Assembly: GCA_009746045.1 (NCBI GenBank)
Contig: RPFO01000253.1
Span: 4,460,832-4,524,831 of the forward strand
Direction of reading: 5' to 3'
DNA length: 64,000 nt
Source of the DNA: Mesostigma viride
Lineage: Eukaryota; Streptophyta; Mesostigmatophyceae; Mesostigmatales; Mesostigmataceae
Under the pieces are notes generated by a model. That model ran no database searches, had not been told where the DNA came from, and saw only the letters and a list, made by a program, of their open reading frames with translations. The first letter of the stretch is position 1. Each line of letters opens with the position of its first letter. The position numbers and the translations under genes were made by a program. Shown one piece after another: positions 42,701 through 54,770 of this stretch.

Positions 42701-45700
42701 GCTGCTTCCTTGGCCGCTTGTACGCCTTTACGGATCGCCGGACCTAGTGCGTCCTCGGTCAGTTTCGTGAGCACCTTCTGGCGTTGGTTTGAAGCGTTCG
42801 AGAGCCGAGCACAGGGGGGTTGAGCATTGATGAGCGGGGGCCACAGCCATCATGAATGGTGCGTCTGACGAGTTTGCATGCCACCAATGCAGGGAGAAAT
42901 ACCTGGCCTCGCGTTTGTCAAAGCACGATGGAAGGAATGGAAAAGCAGTGCGATTCTCAAAAGTCTACTCGCCCCTTTGTGACTTGTAGCTGGAAACCAA
43001 GGTCTTGGGTAACGACTATTGACACAGGCAGAATGAAAAGGCCATTTCACTTTGATTGTTTTTTGCCGTCACTTGATAGTCTGTACCCGTGGGACTTCGA
43101 TTATGGGACACAAACAACGGGTGCCATATGCAACCACTGTGCAGCTTGCAGTGGAGTCATACATGCAAGGCATAAATTTATTTGTCTGCAGCATGACACG
43201 ATCCCCCGGCCCCTCCAAAATATGGCGTATGAGCCCATGGTGGGCGTACGGAGGAATCATGGCAGGAGAAGATGTGAGTTCAATTCTGAAAACACTCGAG
43301 AGCTTGCCTTCTGGTGCATATGCACAGAGGACTAGTTGGGCCTGCTCTGAAGGGAGAAGTCAAGCAGTAGCCACACCCTGGGTCGATCAGACAGCCAAGA
43401 GCGGAGGCCCTATCATTAATCTACAAATAAAAAAATAGTAGTCCAGCTCTCGTAAAAACAGTTTATATACACTATTTAACATCTAGTATGCATTTAACTA
43501 TAAAACCAAATGAAAAATCCCACCTTTCGGCAGGCGTTGACCTCGTACTCCACGAGCTGGGGAAGCATGACATCGACTGTCCTGTTTACGGCGGTCGTGA
43601 TACGTCGCCTTTGCTCTTCATCCAGGCTCTTGGCGTCGCGGAAGTGATTCGCGATGGTCTGCAGCAGCATGGCGACATTGCCAGCCAGGCTGCGCGCGTG
43701 CTTTGCCACCGCGTCGGCGGCGATCCCTTGCAGTTCCTCGCGCAGGGCGGGGATGTTGGTCTCAGCCACGTCGGCGAACGCGCTTCAAGCATCAAGGAGG
43801 AAAGGACAGCGTACCGAGTTGCATATAGCTTGCGTGCATGAATATTGGGGATGTTGGTCTCCCTCGGGTCGGTAAACACGCCACAACACAAGCGTGCCAT
43901 GGAAACAATAGCATACCAAGTTGAATAGCATATGCCCACATGAGTCCAGGATAGCATATGCACAAATAGTTGGATAGCATATGCACAAATAGTTGGATAG
44001 CAGATGCACAAATAGTTGGATAGCAGATGCACAAATAGTTGGATAGCATATGCACAAATGAGTTGGATAGCATATGCACAAATAGTTGGATAGCAGATGC
44101 ACAAATAGTTGGATAGCATATGCACAAATGAGTTGGATAGCAGATGCACAAATAGTTGGATAGCATATGCACACAAATGAGTTGGATAGCATATGTGCAC
44201 ACGCATGGAATATGGGCTGTAAACATGGCTTGTTATTTATTGAGCCCTCGTCTACTGGTGTCATGCGTCGCCTGTTGCGCAACTAACAGATCATGATGGC
44301 TAGAGGTACAGGTCCTTTGCAAAGCTTCAACGTGTCTGTACGACAGGAAAGTCCAGCCCGCTTGCAGCAACACTGCATTACATACCGAGGCTGAGATTGC
44401 TAAAAATAGCAGGGAAAAATGCGGCATGCATTCCTTCTTCCTGTGGATGACCACGCGATCATCAGGCAAGTGCAGCTCCTATCTGGGTCCAAAAGACATG
44501 ACCATACGTTCCAAGTTATGCGGACGTGTAGGCAGGGTGACCATGGGGTCTGGGAGCAGCACAGGTGAGTCAAACTCACATTTGTCACATACACGTGTCA
44601 TTATGTGAGCTGTGTTAGCTTATTTATTACCCTACATAAAGCCCCAGCCCACGAAAATCTGTTTTGGTAAGTTCGTGGGGTGGGATTTTCTGCAAGGTTA
44701 GACGGCGGGTACCAGTAAATGGCCAATGGGAGGATCGGATGTGGCCCGCCCACCACAACAACTACTGCTGTTACTACACTATTACTAGCATGCACTACTG
44801 CACGCTATGCCGAAGATATTTGACCAAAGACAAGGGATGACGTATACGAGACACCCATACTCTGTACTTCGTATAAGGTACTGATCAAAGGTGCGGATGC
44901 CATACCTAGCCTTGTCCGCTTTGCGAAAGTACGCTTTCGCTGACACAGCAAACATGGGAATGGGATGCTCTGATCCTGATCCTGGCGTCGATGGCGTGCC
45001 CTGGTCACACGGCTCCTTCCTCTGAGTGTGGCCTTGTGACGGCAACATGGCCTCCATTTTCCTCCGCATCCGTTGCTTGAAATCCTGGCAGTGAGCTCGG
45101 ACGACGATCTTGTTCTTGTGCCTGCGCACAGCGCAACCCGCTCCACGTACGCAATTCAAAAAGCTTACGGTTCACCGCTTACCGTCAAGCTCCATGTAGA
45201 AAGAGACACGCCTAGCCAGGGTTGTCTGCATTTTGCAAAGCTACCGATCAGAGCGCTACTCAGAGCACAGATCTTGTGGCGATCGCTGAAAGCTGGGTTG
45301 CACAAGGATCCCTGCCTACTAAGTAAATAGGAATGTCTGGCTCGGGATCTCGTAAACCTACATATTGAGGTAGCCAATAAAGATTGCGTTGTGTATGCTT
45401 GGATTGCATGTGTTCTTATATGTGTATGTGGTACCCACAACGACACCTTTGGTACAAAGCCGTTGCATGGATTTGACTAGGAAACGCTGAAGTGGAGACC
45501 CAGTCATAACAGTAGCGTTATGTTGAACGCTAGTAAAAAAAAAAAAAAAAACATACCTGCTGGCTGGGTGTACCACATGGACCCATTGCCGTAGTCTTGT
45601 GCATAAAGACCTTGTGGTCAGGCGGCTGCGTAAGCCAAGTGACACCTAATCGGAGCGACGGTCATGATGCGCCGGACATGTCGTGATGCGCTCTAACTAG

Positions 45701-48700
45701 AAACGGTGATCTCACATGTGGGCTTGATGTAGAAACGGATTGATTACACTGCTAAGATCTATTTATGGATTATATATAGTAGTACTTAAGTTGCTGATAA
45801 CGTCCTACACCAGGCATAGTAGTAAGCGTTTGTGAGCCAGAGACAGCATGTACGCGCTACACAATGGGGTTTCTTATGATAACACTAGCATCACAGGAGC
45901 ACTGATTATAACCATGAGAGACTAGGAGCTCTCTGTCTTTTTCTGTGGGTCCCAGCCAGTAATCCCATGCTGACCCAGATCACATGTCTCCACCGCTGCA
46001 CACCCCGAGAGAGAAACAACCAACTGTCGGCTTATTTCTTCAGCTATTAGTCGTGATGGTCGTGTCCAACGGACCAACTCAGCCACACCTAGGGATCGTG
46101 ACTGTGCCGATTGCGTCGGTGCGAGATAGTTGGAAGCAGCGACTGCATGCTTTTCAATGCCCACTGCACTTACTGGAGGACGTGATCGAGTGTCTCCTGG
46201 ACCTCGTCGACCTGCTTATCGATGAGGCACTTGCGCTCGCAGGCAGCTGAAATGGCGAGCCTGAGCTCTTCCAGTTCATCTTGGGTGAGCACCACCGATG
46301 GATCTTCCTGTATACCCGCCCGCCTTTGTTGCTTTTTGGCAGGCTGCCCGTCTCGGCCGGCTTCCAGCTTTCCCCCCTCGTCCGGCACCGCGCTCGGCTC
46401 GGCATCCTTCCGTTTGCGGCTCTGTCGGGTTTCCCGGGCACTCGGTGCACCCTGGGTGCCCTGGGCCCCAGCTCCCTGGCAGCCAGATGCCATGCAGCTG
46501 CGGGTGGCGACACCGGTGCTCGCGACCGCATGGTCAAAAGAAGTGGCCACAGCGGGCAGCACAGCCTGGCTCCGTCGGCTTCCCGGTGCCTGCACGTTGC
46601 TCGCGTCATATCCACGCGCGCGTGCCGGGACAGCAAGCTCGGGCCCTGTCGCCTCCTTGAGCTGGAGAGTCTGGATCTCGCGGCTTAAGCGTCTCTGCTC
46701 GGCTTGCAGGGGGGCCAGCTTGTTTTCGATCTTTTCTGCGAGCTCGAGGGTGTGGGCGTAAGCCCCGGGCTTCAGGCCCGCCAGCCTGTCGATACTCTCG
46801 GGTGTCCATTTGCTGTTGCACGCACGGGAGACAACAACGCCATGGGAGCAAAAAGACTGCGTGGGGTTGAAAGGTAAGAGTTTACTCATAATTGCATGAT
46901 TCTGGTGCAGACGCTGGCCCTGGATAGGAGGAACCCTCCATAACGAAGCAAGAACAAACCATAAACAATTTTGCTGACAAAGGAGAAAGCTGCTCTGCAC
47001 ATGCCATGTCTAGCTGGGAAGACGCTTGCAGCCTTGCTAGACCTGCCGATGAAGCTTTTACATGCTTTGCAGCCTGGACACGCGGTAAAGGTGATGCAAA
47101 GTAAACGTGCATAGAAAAATCTGCATGAAAGGGGCCAACGATAATACTGCAAACAACCCTACAATTGTTAAAGCGTCTCTTGCCTCACTTTGGGGGACCA
47201 CGATACAACTCCTACTACTACAAGGTATAATAAAGCATGGTGGGTGGGGCTCTTATCTACAAGCCATAAGTGTGAATGCTCAGGAGGGCAATGCCCGGCG
47301 CTTGACATGCATGTGCAAAGGCTAACAAACTTCCCTTTCGCTAGTGAGTGCTCGTCGGCACTTTTGGGGGGCGGAGGGGGAAGTGGGACGGCTGATGAGC
47401 CGCTGGGGGGGATTGAAACTAAACAAAGTTCCCAGACACTCTCAAATAGACATGGTTGAGGTACCGTGATGAGCACAGTTGATCATGTTAGTTAGAAACA
47501 AGCGTGTTCGGACCATATAGATCCGGCTGGGATGGATTATACATTTGAGAAGAGGAGCCAGATGGTTTGTTGGTTTCTCGAAACCGCATGCGAACACAAA
47601 TCACCTACCGGAGCTGGTCGCGAGGATCCGCAGTGGCGGCATCCAGCTGCGTGGCCACAAAGATAGCTCTGGTGCCCTCCGCCTTGTGGTCCCCCAGCCG
47701 GCTCATCAGCATGCACCTGGATTCCTCTTTGTCTGCTGCCCGCTGCCAGCCGCCGTGTGCATTCGCGGCCATCAGCCCACAAGGAGACCACAAAGAGACG
47801 AGGATGGCACCGTACATGTTGCACCACCGGGCAGTAGTACACGTGCGGCCGGGAAAACAGCCTCAGTAATACAGAAATGGACATGGAAGTATGTGCACCT
47901 GGCGTGTTGTGGTTGACGCAATCCGGATACCCAGTTGAATGATACAAGGTAGCTGCAGTTGACTGACAAATGCTGCTAGCTGCCATGCCCAAGGTTGGCT
48001 TATCGCCCGTCATCTCTAGAGCTCACCGCGAGCAGCGCACTACGGATTGGGTGCAAAAGGTATCCTCTGCACACATGTGAGGACTCGATTAATGTGAGGC
48101 AGGAAAATGACACGGACAAGATGTGTTGTCGACATTGCTAGAGAAACACATCAAGGATGTGCCAAACCCCATATCGACATGAAAACAAGAGCATGTTTCC
48201 ACAATTGCAAAGGCAGGGTAGAGCCTCCTCCTGGACTAGCTGTGCCACCGGCTCTCACACGTAATGAGATGAAGATCTGCCTACATGTGTCCGTGAGACA
48301 GGTTTGGGCCGATGCTAAATAACGATTTTGCTCGAGCATGCATGGGCATGTTAGGTGTAAACACGCTGCAACACAAAAGAATTGAGACTAGGCGATCGTC
48401 CATGAGGCGACCCTGTGCATGAGAAATTTATATATCTAGTATAATCATATGATAGCAGATTAGAAAATGAGAACAAAAGTTTCACATTTGTCAGTTTACG
48501 TCAGTCCAGGTGAGGTCATGCATCCCTGGGATAAAATCACAAGCTCACGCGTTAGTATAAAATTGGTGCCTGACCACCTGGGAGGTGCAAGCCAATCAAC
48601 ACTTCAAAGGATCACGTCTAACACTTCAAAAAAAGCTACGAAAGACATGTCTAACAAACCTACCGCGAATTCGGCGGCCACTAACGTGCAGCTGACATCG

Positions 48701-51700
48701 GCAAGGTTTCGGGCCGCCACGTTGCCGCGGGCCCGGTTGGCGTCGCCGGTCCCTGGGAGATCCACTAGCACTACCCCCTTGGGCAAATTGCAGCGAGAGG
48801 CGGGCAGGGCGATCTCTACCCCAGTCACCAAGGGCCAGAGCTGGAAATGATCCTCGCTGTCCGGGGCCGTGGCTGCAGAGCAATCACCGGCTTCCCAGCT
48901 CGCTGCAAACTTCTGAATCCTCGCCCTGCAGGCCTCGGCGCTCTTTTCCGGAAAGGTGTCCGTTGTTCCGAGGCGGCCCCGGATCGCCACGTGGAGTACG
49001 GCCCACAAGCCTCTCACGGTAATGTCCGTTCCAGTGGGAAGCCCCCTGTTGGCCCCAGTCCAGGCAAAACCACCCAGAGGCATTGGTGATTCAGCTCGCG
49101 CTACATACGGCCAAAGGACTGCGCGGTGTTGATGGAGCCGTCAACATGCTGTCAACATGCTGCAACGTGCCAGAAATGACCCATGGAGATGCCATCGATT
49201 GATGATGGCAGTGTGCAGAATACGGTTGCTGGCTGTATCTGTGACTGTATCATTCTTATGTTCCTGTCATACTAATAATAGTACATGAGCAATAGTCCAT
49301 TAGTGAAGCAGCCAAAAAGCCAAGGCTGCCCGTCACCCAACTGCAAGCATTGTCAGTGACCTGCGCCCTCGCCGTGTATCCATGAGACAACCAGCGCAGG
49401 CCTTCATACTGTAGTATAGTGACCAGCGTATCCATGAGACAACCTCCGCAGGCCAGAAATCGTGAGGATGTTTACATATGCATCGCAACAACCAATCGCA
49501 GAGGTAGCTAGATGACTACATAGACCAGCATGTACGACGGTTTAGCGCCAGGCCTCAAAAGAGGTTCATACGTACGGATGGTGGGCGTGATATTTAGGGT
49601 TAAGGGTTTAGGGTTTAAGTACAAGCATGCTGGCAGAGGAGTACACTGGCGGAAGGTTTGAACAATACGCTGACAGAAGGCTTCTTGTTTCATAGCTATA
49701 CGTAAGTGGATGCATGTACGTAAAGGCGGTGCGCACTCAATATGAAGTTCAACAGTACTGTACATATTTGCGAACGCCGTCTTGATTTGCTTATTTAGTT
49801 GTGTATGCGTGAACGCAGTTTCAGCGAGTTGAGAGCACCCTTTCGCAAGTTTGCCAGCAGCCAAGCACTGAACATAATCAACATAAATGACATGCAAATC
49901 TGGCGCAACAGGCCTGCATGGGTACAAGAAAAACTTAACACATAAAGTTGTTGCTGCATCTTGAATCATTTCAAGAAACAGTATTATTATTATTACTATT
50001 ACTATTATATCGTGAACAAACGATATGTATAGGTGGCTCGAATACATGAAACTTTTACACAAAAAGCAAGCAGAGCTGGCTCAGATGTCATGCCATTAAT
50101 GTGATAATACTGGAGCTTAACTGGTCACAAAATTCCACCCACTTACAATGCTGCTAACCGCTGCTTCGCTTCATGTGCCGCTTCAAGGTCCCCTGCGCTG
50201 CCTTGTGCCGCTGCACTGTCCTCATCAACGACATCTGTCAGGTCGCCCACCGCCAGTCTGAAGCAAGCATCCAGTTCGCCCTGCATTGACCATATGAATG
50301 CACGCAGGAGGGGGGGGGCGGGCGGGCACGGGGGACGGGAGTAGGCAGAATCCGTACACAGGTTCATTCATAGGCAGCGACACTGCAGTGGGTGTGCCGT
50401 ATGAATACGCAGCTTGCAAAACGTGCTGGATGTCTGGAAGAAAGAAGATGGAGGCTAGAGGTAATGCATGTACACGTCGCACAGGGGCAACAAAACAGGA
50501 TCGTTAAATATGGCTCGAGGTAAATGCGGTGATTGAGAGTACTTCAAGTTGATCGCATCTTACCGCAACACAAACAAGTCCATGTTTCTCAAACTGGACA
50601 GGCCATTACTTGCTCTTATAAGACAAGCTTGAGGTGGTTCAGCGGCGAATGAAAGAAGAACGAGAGCGTACGATACAGGGTCATGGGCATTGGAGGGATT
50701 GGCTCAAAAGGCCAGGGATTCCGACAGGTTGCGATAAGAGTCTTAATTGGTTTGAAAACTCGGATGGCTGCAGACCTTTCAGAAAATTGTGCAGTATGGA
50801 GAGTCCAATTAGGGATGAATTCACCTAGGTTCCAAAATAATCAGAACCTGCACAACATGAAATGATTTTAGCCTCCATGACAGCCATAGCACATATAACG
50901 TCATATGACTTGAAAACCAGGATACAGTTTCGCAGATATGGCTACTAGGGCAGATGACACAGATAGAGCGCTACAAGGGCGGATTACACAGATCGCTTCT
51001 ACCTTTGCAGCACAAGGACACCACATCAACAGCACATCCACAGCACATCAACAGCACATCAACAGCACATCCACAGCACATCAGCAGCATATCAACAGCA
51101 CATCAACAGCACATCAACAGCACATCCACAGCAGATGAACAGCACATGAACAGCACATCGACAGCACATCGACAGCACATCGACAGCCACTGCCTATCAT
51201 TACCCCTACCTCGGACATGAAGTGGACCGTGACGCTGTAAAAGTCCCGGCTCCAAGCTCGAATCGAGATATGCGTGGCGGTGCATGCCTCTGACCCAGAG
51301 GTGGGGAGCAGCTCCTCTCCAGTGAGCGCGTTCAGCAGGGTGCTCTTGCCGCAGCCAGTTGGCCCGACCACCGCAACCGTTATCATGGGGGCAGCGCACT
51401 CGGACATATACTTGTCGGTGTCTTCGAGGAAGCCAGCCGCCACGGACTCAGGCAGTGCCTTGGATATCGCAGACAGCGGATAACAGATCTTGCCATGGGC
51501 GGGCACTCCTGGGGCATCTTCATCAGACGCAGGCTCCTGTGGTGCTGACACGCGGAACATGTTCTGGCAGCTGCTGGCAGCCACACTGGTGGCCCCTCGG
51601 CCCTCCAGCTCTGGGCCCTTTCCCTTTGTTTTTGCCTGCTTGGTGCCAGCATTGAAAGGCTGCAGCGTGGCCAGCAGCGCGCTCAGTTGGTCCCTGATAA

Positions 51701-53143
51701 GCTTGAAAAAGTATTCAGGTATGTCGCCCGGGTGCGCGTGCCCCCCTGGCGCTTGCAAAGGTGGCAGCGATGGCAGAGGTGGCAGTGCCTCCAGGTCGAC
51801 AAGCAGGTCGCTGATGTCAGGACTGCTTCCCATGCCGCTGCTCGAAAAGGGTCCCGCTTTCAGCCCCGAAGTCATGTCCTTGTGGGTACCCGCATGGTCT
51901 GACAGAGATTGCGGCGTGGGCTGAATCGTGAAATCTGGCCATAGTTACAGCAGGCCATGGGAGAGCAAAACAAAAATAGGACATTTAGGTGCAAGAGTGG
52001 CCATCCAGAAGTGAGTTTCTGTGCTCTTGCAACCAAACGAAGTGCCTGCCATGGATGAGGCGGGCATCAATAAACTGTTGTGGGAATACAACTTGCAAAA
52101 AATGCGAACATGACATAGGCACTGGAAATAAACAGTAAATGATGCCTGGCAATTTTGTAGTAGTACATATTATGTCCCACAGTGGTACGTTGGTGCTGAG
52201 AAGCAACTGGTTTATTAGTGATCCAAAGACGCTTAGCGTACAAACTTATTACGTATTAGTACTATGATCACTTACTACAAACGTAGTATTAGATTATCAG
52301 TGACCAAAAAACGCATAGCGTGTACAAACTTCCAGGTAAAGGATCAGCCAACAACTAACAAGCTGATACTCGCTAGCTCTGAACGCGCTCTGCACTCCAT
52401 GCTGCTGCGCACGTGGGACATGGATGTGCAAGGTATGGTTAAGGCATTCGTCCGGGTTCTGGAAGAGCACACATTACCATGAGCTCAGCATGCCCCCCCC
52501 CCCCGATTTTATTCGTTTGTAATGTTCTTCTCACTCAGTTGAAAAATTACCCTTCCTAGCGAGCATGCATAGCATGATGTAGTATAGTAGTATGTATATA
52601 AGCCAAGCCAGTAAAAAAACTGCTATAGTAAGACTAGCACTAGTCACTTTTCCCAGGGCTCACCAGTGCTGAGAAGACTTGTCAGCTCGCGTCTCAACTT
52701 CAGTCGCAAGCCGTCCGCGGGGCAGTTGGTGATGCTCAGTATCTCTTCGACATGCTCCTGTGGCGTACAAAACCCACAGCAGACAGCCGAGGGGTGCGAC
52801 CCATTTCGGCAGTAAACAAAAAGAGTGGTTGAAAAGATGTGTCTAACATGAGGTATAGTGCAAAGCCTCCACCAGATGTTACCACTTCAGCACCCTAGTA
52901 GACAACATGAAGGGGAGACAGGCTCCCTTCCGCTTACCCATGCCTGCAGGAACAACCGCCTACTGACAAGCCAAACGGGCGGAATTAAAGATGCCAGGTT
53001 GGTGGTCCCCACTCGAAGAAAAGATACTTTACTGCTTCAATAAACGAGCCTGTGTTTCCTTATGCATTGTGTATACCTTGCCACCACTCAAGGTCATTTC
53101 ACGGGAAATGTGGGACCATTCCAAGGAGATATAGTTCAATGCT
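39715..53143 (-). CDS. large dynamin-like GTPase resembling nuclear GTPase SLIP-GC
   Basis: Twelve GT-AG exons with consistent phases (coding order): 52757-52664, 51934-51210, 50280-50147, 49045-48664, 47742-47609, 46812-46174, 45121-44906, 43782-43524, 42777-42665, 42025-41777, 41264-41102, 40230-39715; together 1207 residues. A likely preceding exon is 53143-53077 (ALNYISLEWSHISREMTL); the start is not found. The P-loop is GPTGCGKST (51365-51339), switch II VLVDLPGTGDANRARG (about 48775), and the G4 position reads VATQLD where TKxD is usual. Exon 46812-46174 inserts about 213 residues with coiled coil and basic SRKRK/KKQQRR motifs that could be nuclear signals. Later exons (FAVSAKAYF, ETNIPALREEL, TYRAALRRDGVF, DVNFPKDL) follow the SLIP-GC C-terminal pattern. 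The 44906 donor could instead lie slightly downstream. Substrate and role are unknown here; membrane or chromatin remodelling would be speculation. Confidence 0.8.
41470..41637 (+). mobile_element. non-LTR 3-prime end in a GTPase intron
   Basis: Ends with ATGTGTTACATATCCTCC-CCAC-GGAGG and (TTAA)n, a fourth hairpin variant. It sits in the intron between exons 42025-41777 and 41264-41102, opposite to the gene. Confidence 0.7.
43940..44195. repeat. 23-bp minisatellite in a GTPase intron
   Basis: About eleven copies of GGATAGCATATGCACAAATA plus GTT, with CATATG/CAGATG variants and occasional extra GA. Lies between exons 45121-44906 and 43782-43524. The CYPTICAYAIQL-type frames are shadows of the repeat. 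Confidence 0.9.
49590..49616 (+). repeat. interstitial telomere-like tract
   Basis: TTTAGGG and TTAAGGG heptamers in series (TTTAGGGTTAAGGG, then TTTAGGGTTTAAG). TTTAGGG is the telomere unit of many plants and green algae. Located in a GTPase intron. Confidence 0.5.
51015..51185. repeat. 12-bp ACAGCACATCAA minisatellite
   Basis: About 13 units of AGCACATCAACA and variants, in the intron just downstream (in gene sense) of the P-loop exon, ending about 25 bp from its splice donor at 51209. Confidence 0.9.
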
Positions 53144-53434
53144 CTGATGGGGAAGCAAGCCGAGCAGAGAACACGGTACCAACTAACAGACCTGCCGTGG
53201 TATAAGCCGCCTTGCATTGAGAGGATTTTCACATTTGCCTTGAGAGGATGCAGAAGCATATCACCTAGAACAAGATGGTAGCGGCTGGCTAAGAATTAGG
53301 AGTATACGTGGTTTCGGCAGCCGAAAGACCCAACGTCGTTTCAGCACTGATCATGAGGGGCACAAACACGAACAATACTAACAAGAAGAGGCTAACAAGC
53401 GATGAGGTGATTGTCTGTTAATCAATAATAGCTG

Positions 53435-53620
53435 TTGATAGCCTGGTAATCTCTGCACTATCTATTCCCTGGTAGTCTCTAGAACCTGTTGATAGCCTGG
53501 TAATCTCTTCATTTTATATTCCCTGGTAATCTCTTCACAATTGATAGCATGGTAATCTCTTCACTACCAACTGCCTGGTAATCTCTGCACTATTCATTCC
53601 CTGGTAATCTCTAATCACTA
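53435..53620. repeat. diverged CCTGGTAATCTCT repeats
   Basis: Seven or so copies of CTGGTAATCTCT separated by 12-20 variable bases such as TTGATAGC or TTCATTCC. Upstream of the first GTPase exons identified. Confidence 0.8.
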
Positions 53621-54707
53621 CAGGTCCCCTGAAGCTGCGGTCCTCGGATTCCAGACTGGTCTGCACCCACGCAACTGGCCTACCTAAGATATCGATTAAC
53701 ATTATGTTTGGAAAGAGAATAGGGCATGTAGTGTGCAACACGCTCACTATTAATGCAGATTGCAGGCAGCCCTGAGTGGTTATAAAAAACATTAGATTGT
53801 TAGTGACCTGAGGCCACCTTGCCTCTTTGTTGATGCATGCTTTCCTGTAGAGATGTTGATGGCTTAACGGTGCGTCTGCCAGAAGAAGAACAAGGATTTT
53901 CGGTATTTTTTTTCTTGTCCTGCAAGGGCCAAGCTTGTCTCGACTGAAACTGCCGCATGGCTCTGGCTGAGGGAAAGTAAATCCATACATGACGACACTG
54001 CATGTGTCCATTTCAAGCTCATTGCCTCAAGTCCATTTCGAGCTCATTGCCTCAATGCCAGACGCATTTTGGGACCAGTGCCGGACCATTCTTGAAGCTA
54101 TTGGGGTTCCATATTCGCGTCGGATATGAGCGCCTTTCTGCCAGTTCCTGCCAGAGCTGCCCTGAGTGCGCCTTCCAGCTTCCTGCCAGAGGGTGTTATT
54201 GCTGTTTTGTAACGCCGGTGTTGTTATTGCCGTGATAATCATCTTTAACGTGATCAGCTATCACAGCGACTTTCCCGGTTGTAGAGGGCTAGAAAGCGTT
54301 CATATGCCCCTTACTAAAGGTGCACTTACTAAAGTGCATGAAATGCACGTCCCTTTCTCCAGGCTGGAAGCTGAGTTCAGTACTAATGTGAACGTCCTAA
54401 AGCCACCTGCAATCACAGCAGCTTATGAAACTTGATAAATAATTAAGTGCTAATCTAGTCCGAACATAAACAATATAATAATAAGTACTAATATGGTATG
54501 AGTGGTATCCTTTGATACCCTCGTCTTCCCGCTGTTGCCAAAACAGCCGTGGTTAATCATGCTGTCGACCAAACAGCCAGAAAAACATGTAACAATGTAT
54601 CGCTACCACAAACGTTACCTATCTGGAGTGGTATGATGTCCCGCCTCGAAAGTACAACACTACATACACTACAGTTATTTACTATTATACAGGCAGCCGC
54701 CACCAAC

Positions 54708-54770
54708 CTTGATGCTTCTCTCGCCCCGCAAAAAGATGACATTCCCATCAATATACTTCTCTTTAAAGAC
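54708..54770 (-). CDS. candidate exon encoding part of a SAM-like domain
   Basis: Minus-strand 63-bp segment between a strong acceptor (CACGTTTTGCAG) and donor (AAG-GTTGGT), open as VFKEKYIDGNVIFLRGERSI plus K. The pattern Phe-x2-x-x-Ile-Asp-Gly-x-x-(hydrophobic)-x-x-Leu is that of SAM domains. It could be an N-terminal exon of the GTPase gene, but I could not connect it in phase. Confidence 0.35.

Noticed and set aside
43586..44282. Several minus-strand frames of 140-206 residues rich in CYPTICAYAIQL
   Set aside because: They are translations of the 23-bp minisatellite in a GTPase intron, in three shifted frames.
46222..46761. 179-residue plus-strand frame rich in Ser and Arg
   Set aside because: Antisense of the GTPase exon 46812-46174, which has matching splice phases on both sides.
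52264..52482. 72-residue plus-strand frame opposite the GTPase gene
   Set aside because: No recognised motif and no supporting context; it lies in the intron between GTPase exons 52757-52664 and 51934-51210.
54030..54190. Minus-strand segment KLEGALRAALAGTGRKALIS as the last SAM helix of the GTPase gene
   Set aside because: No acceptable donor site follows before a stop, and it could not be phased to its neighbours.
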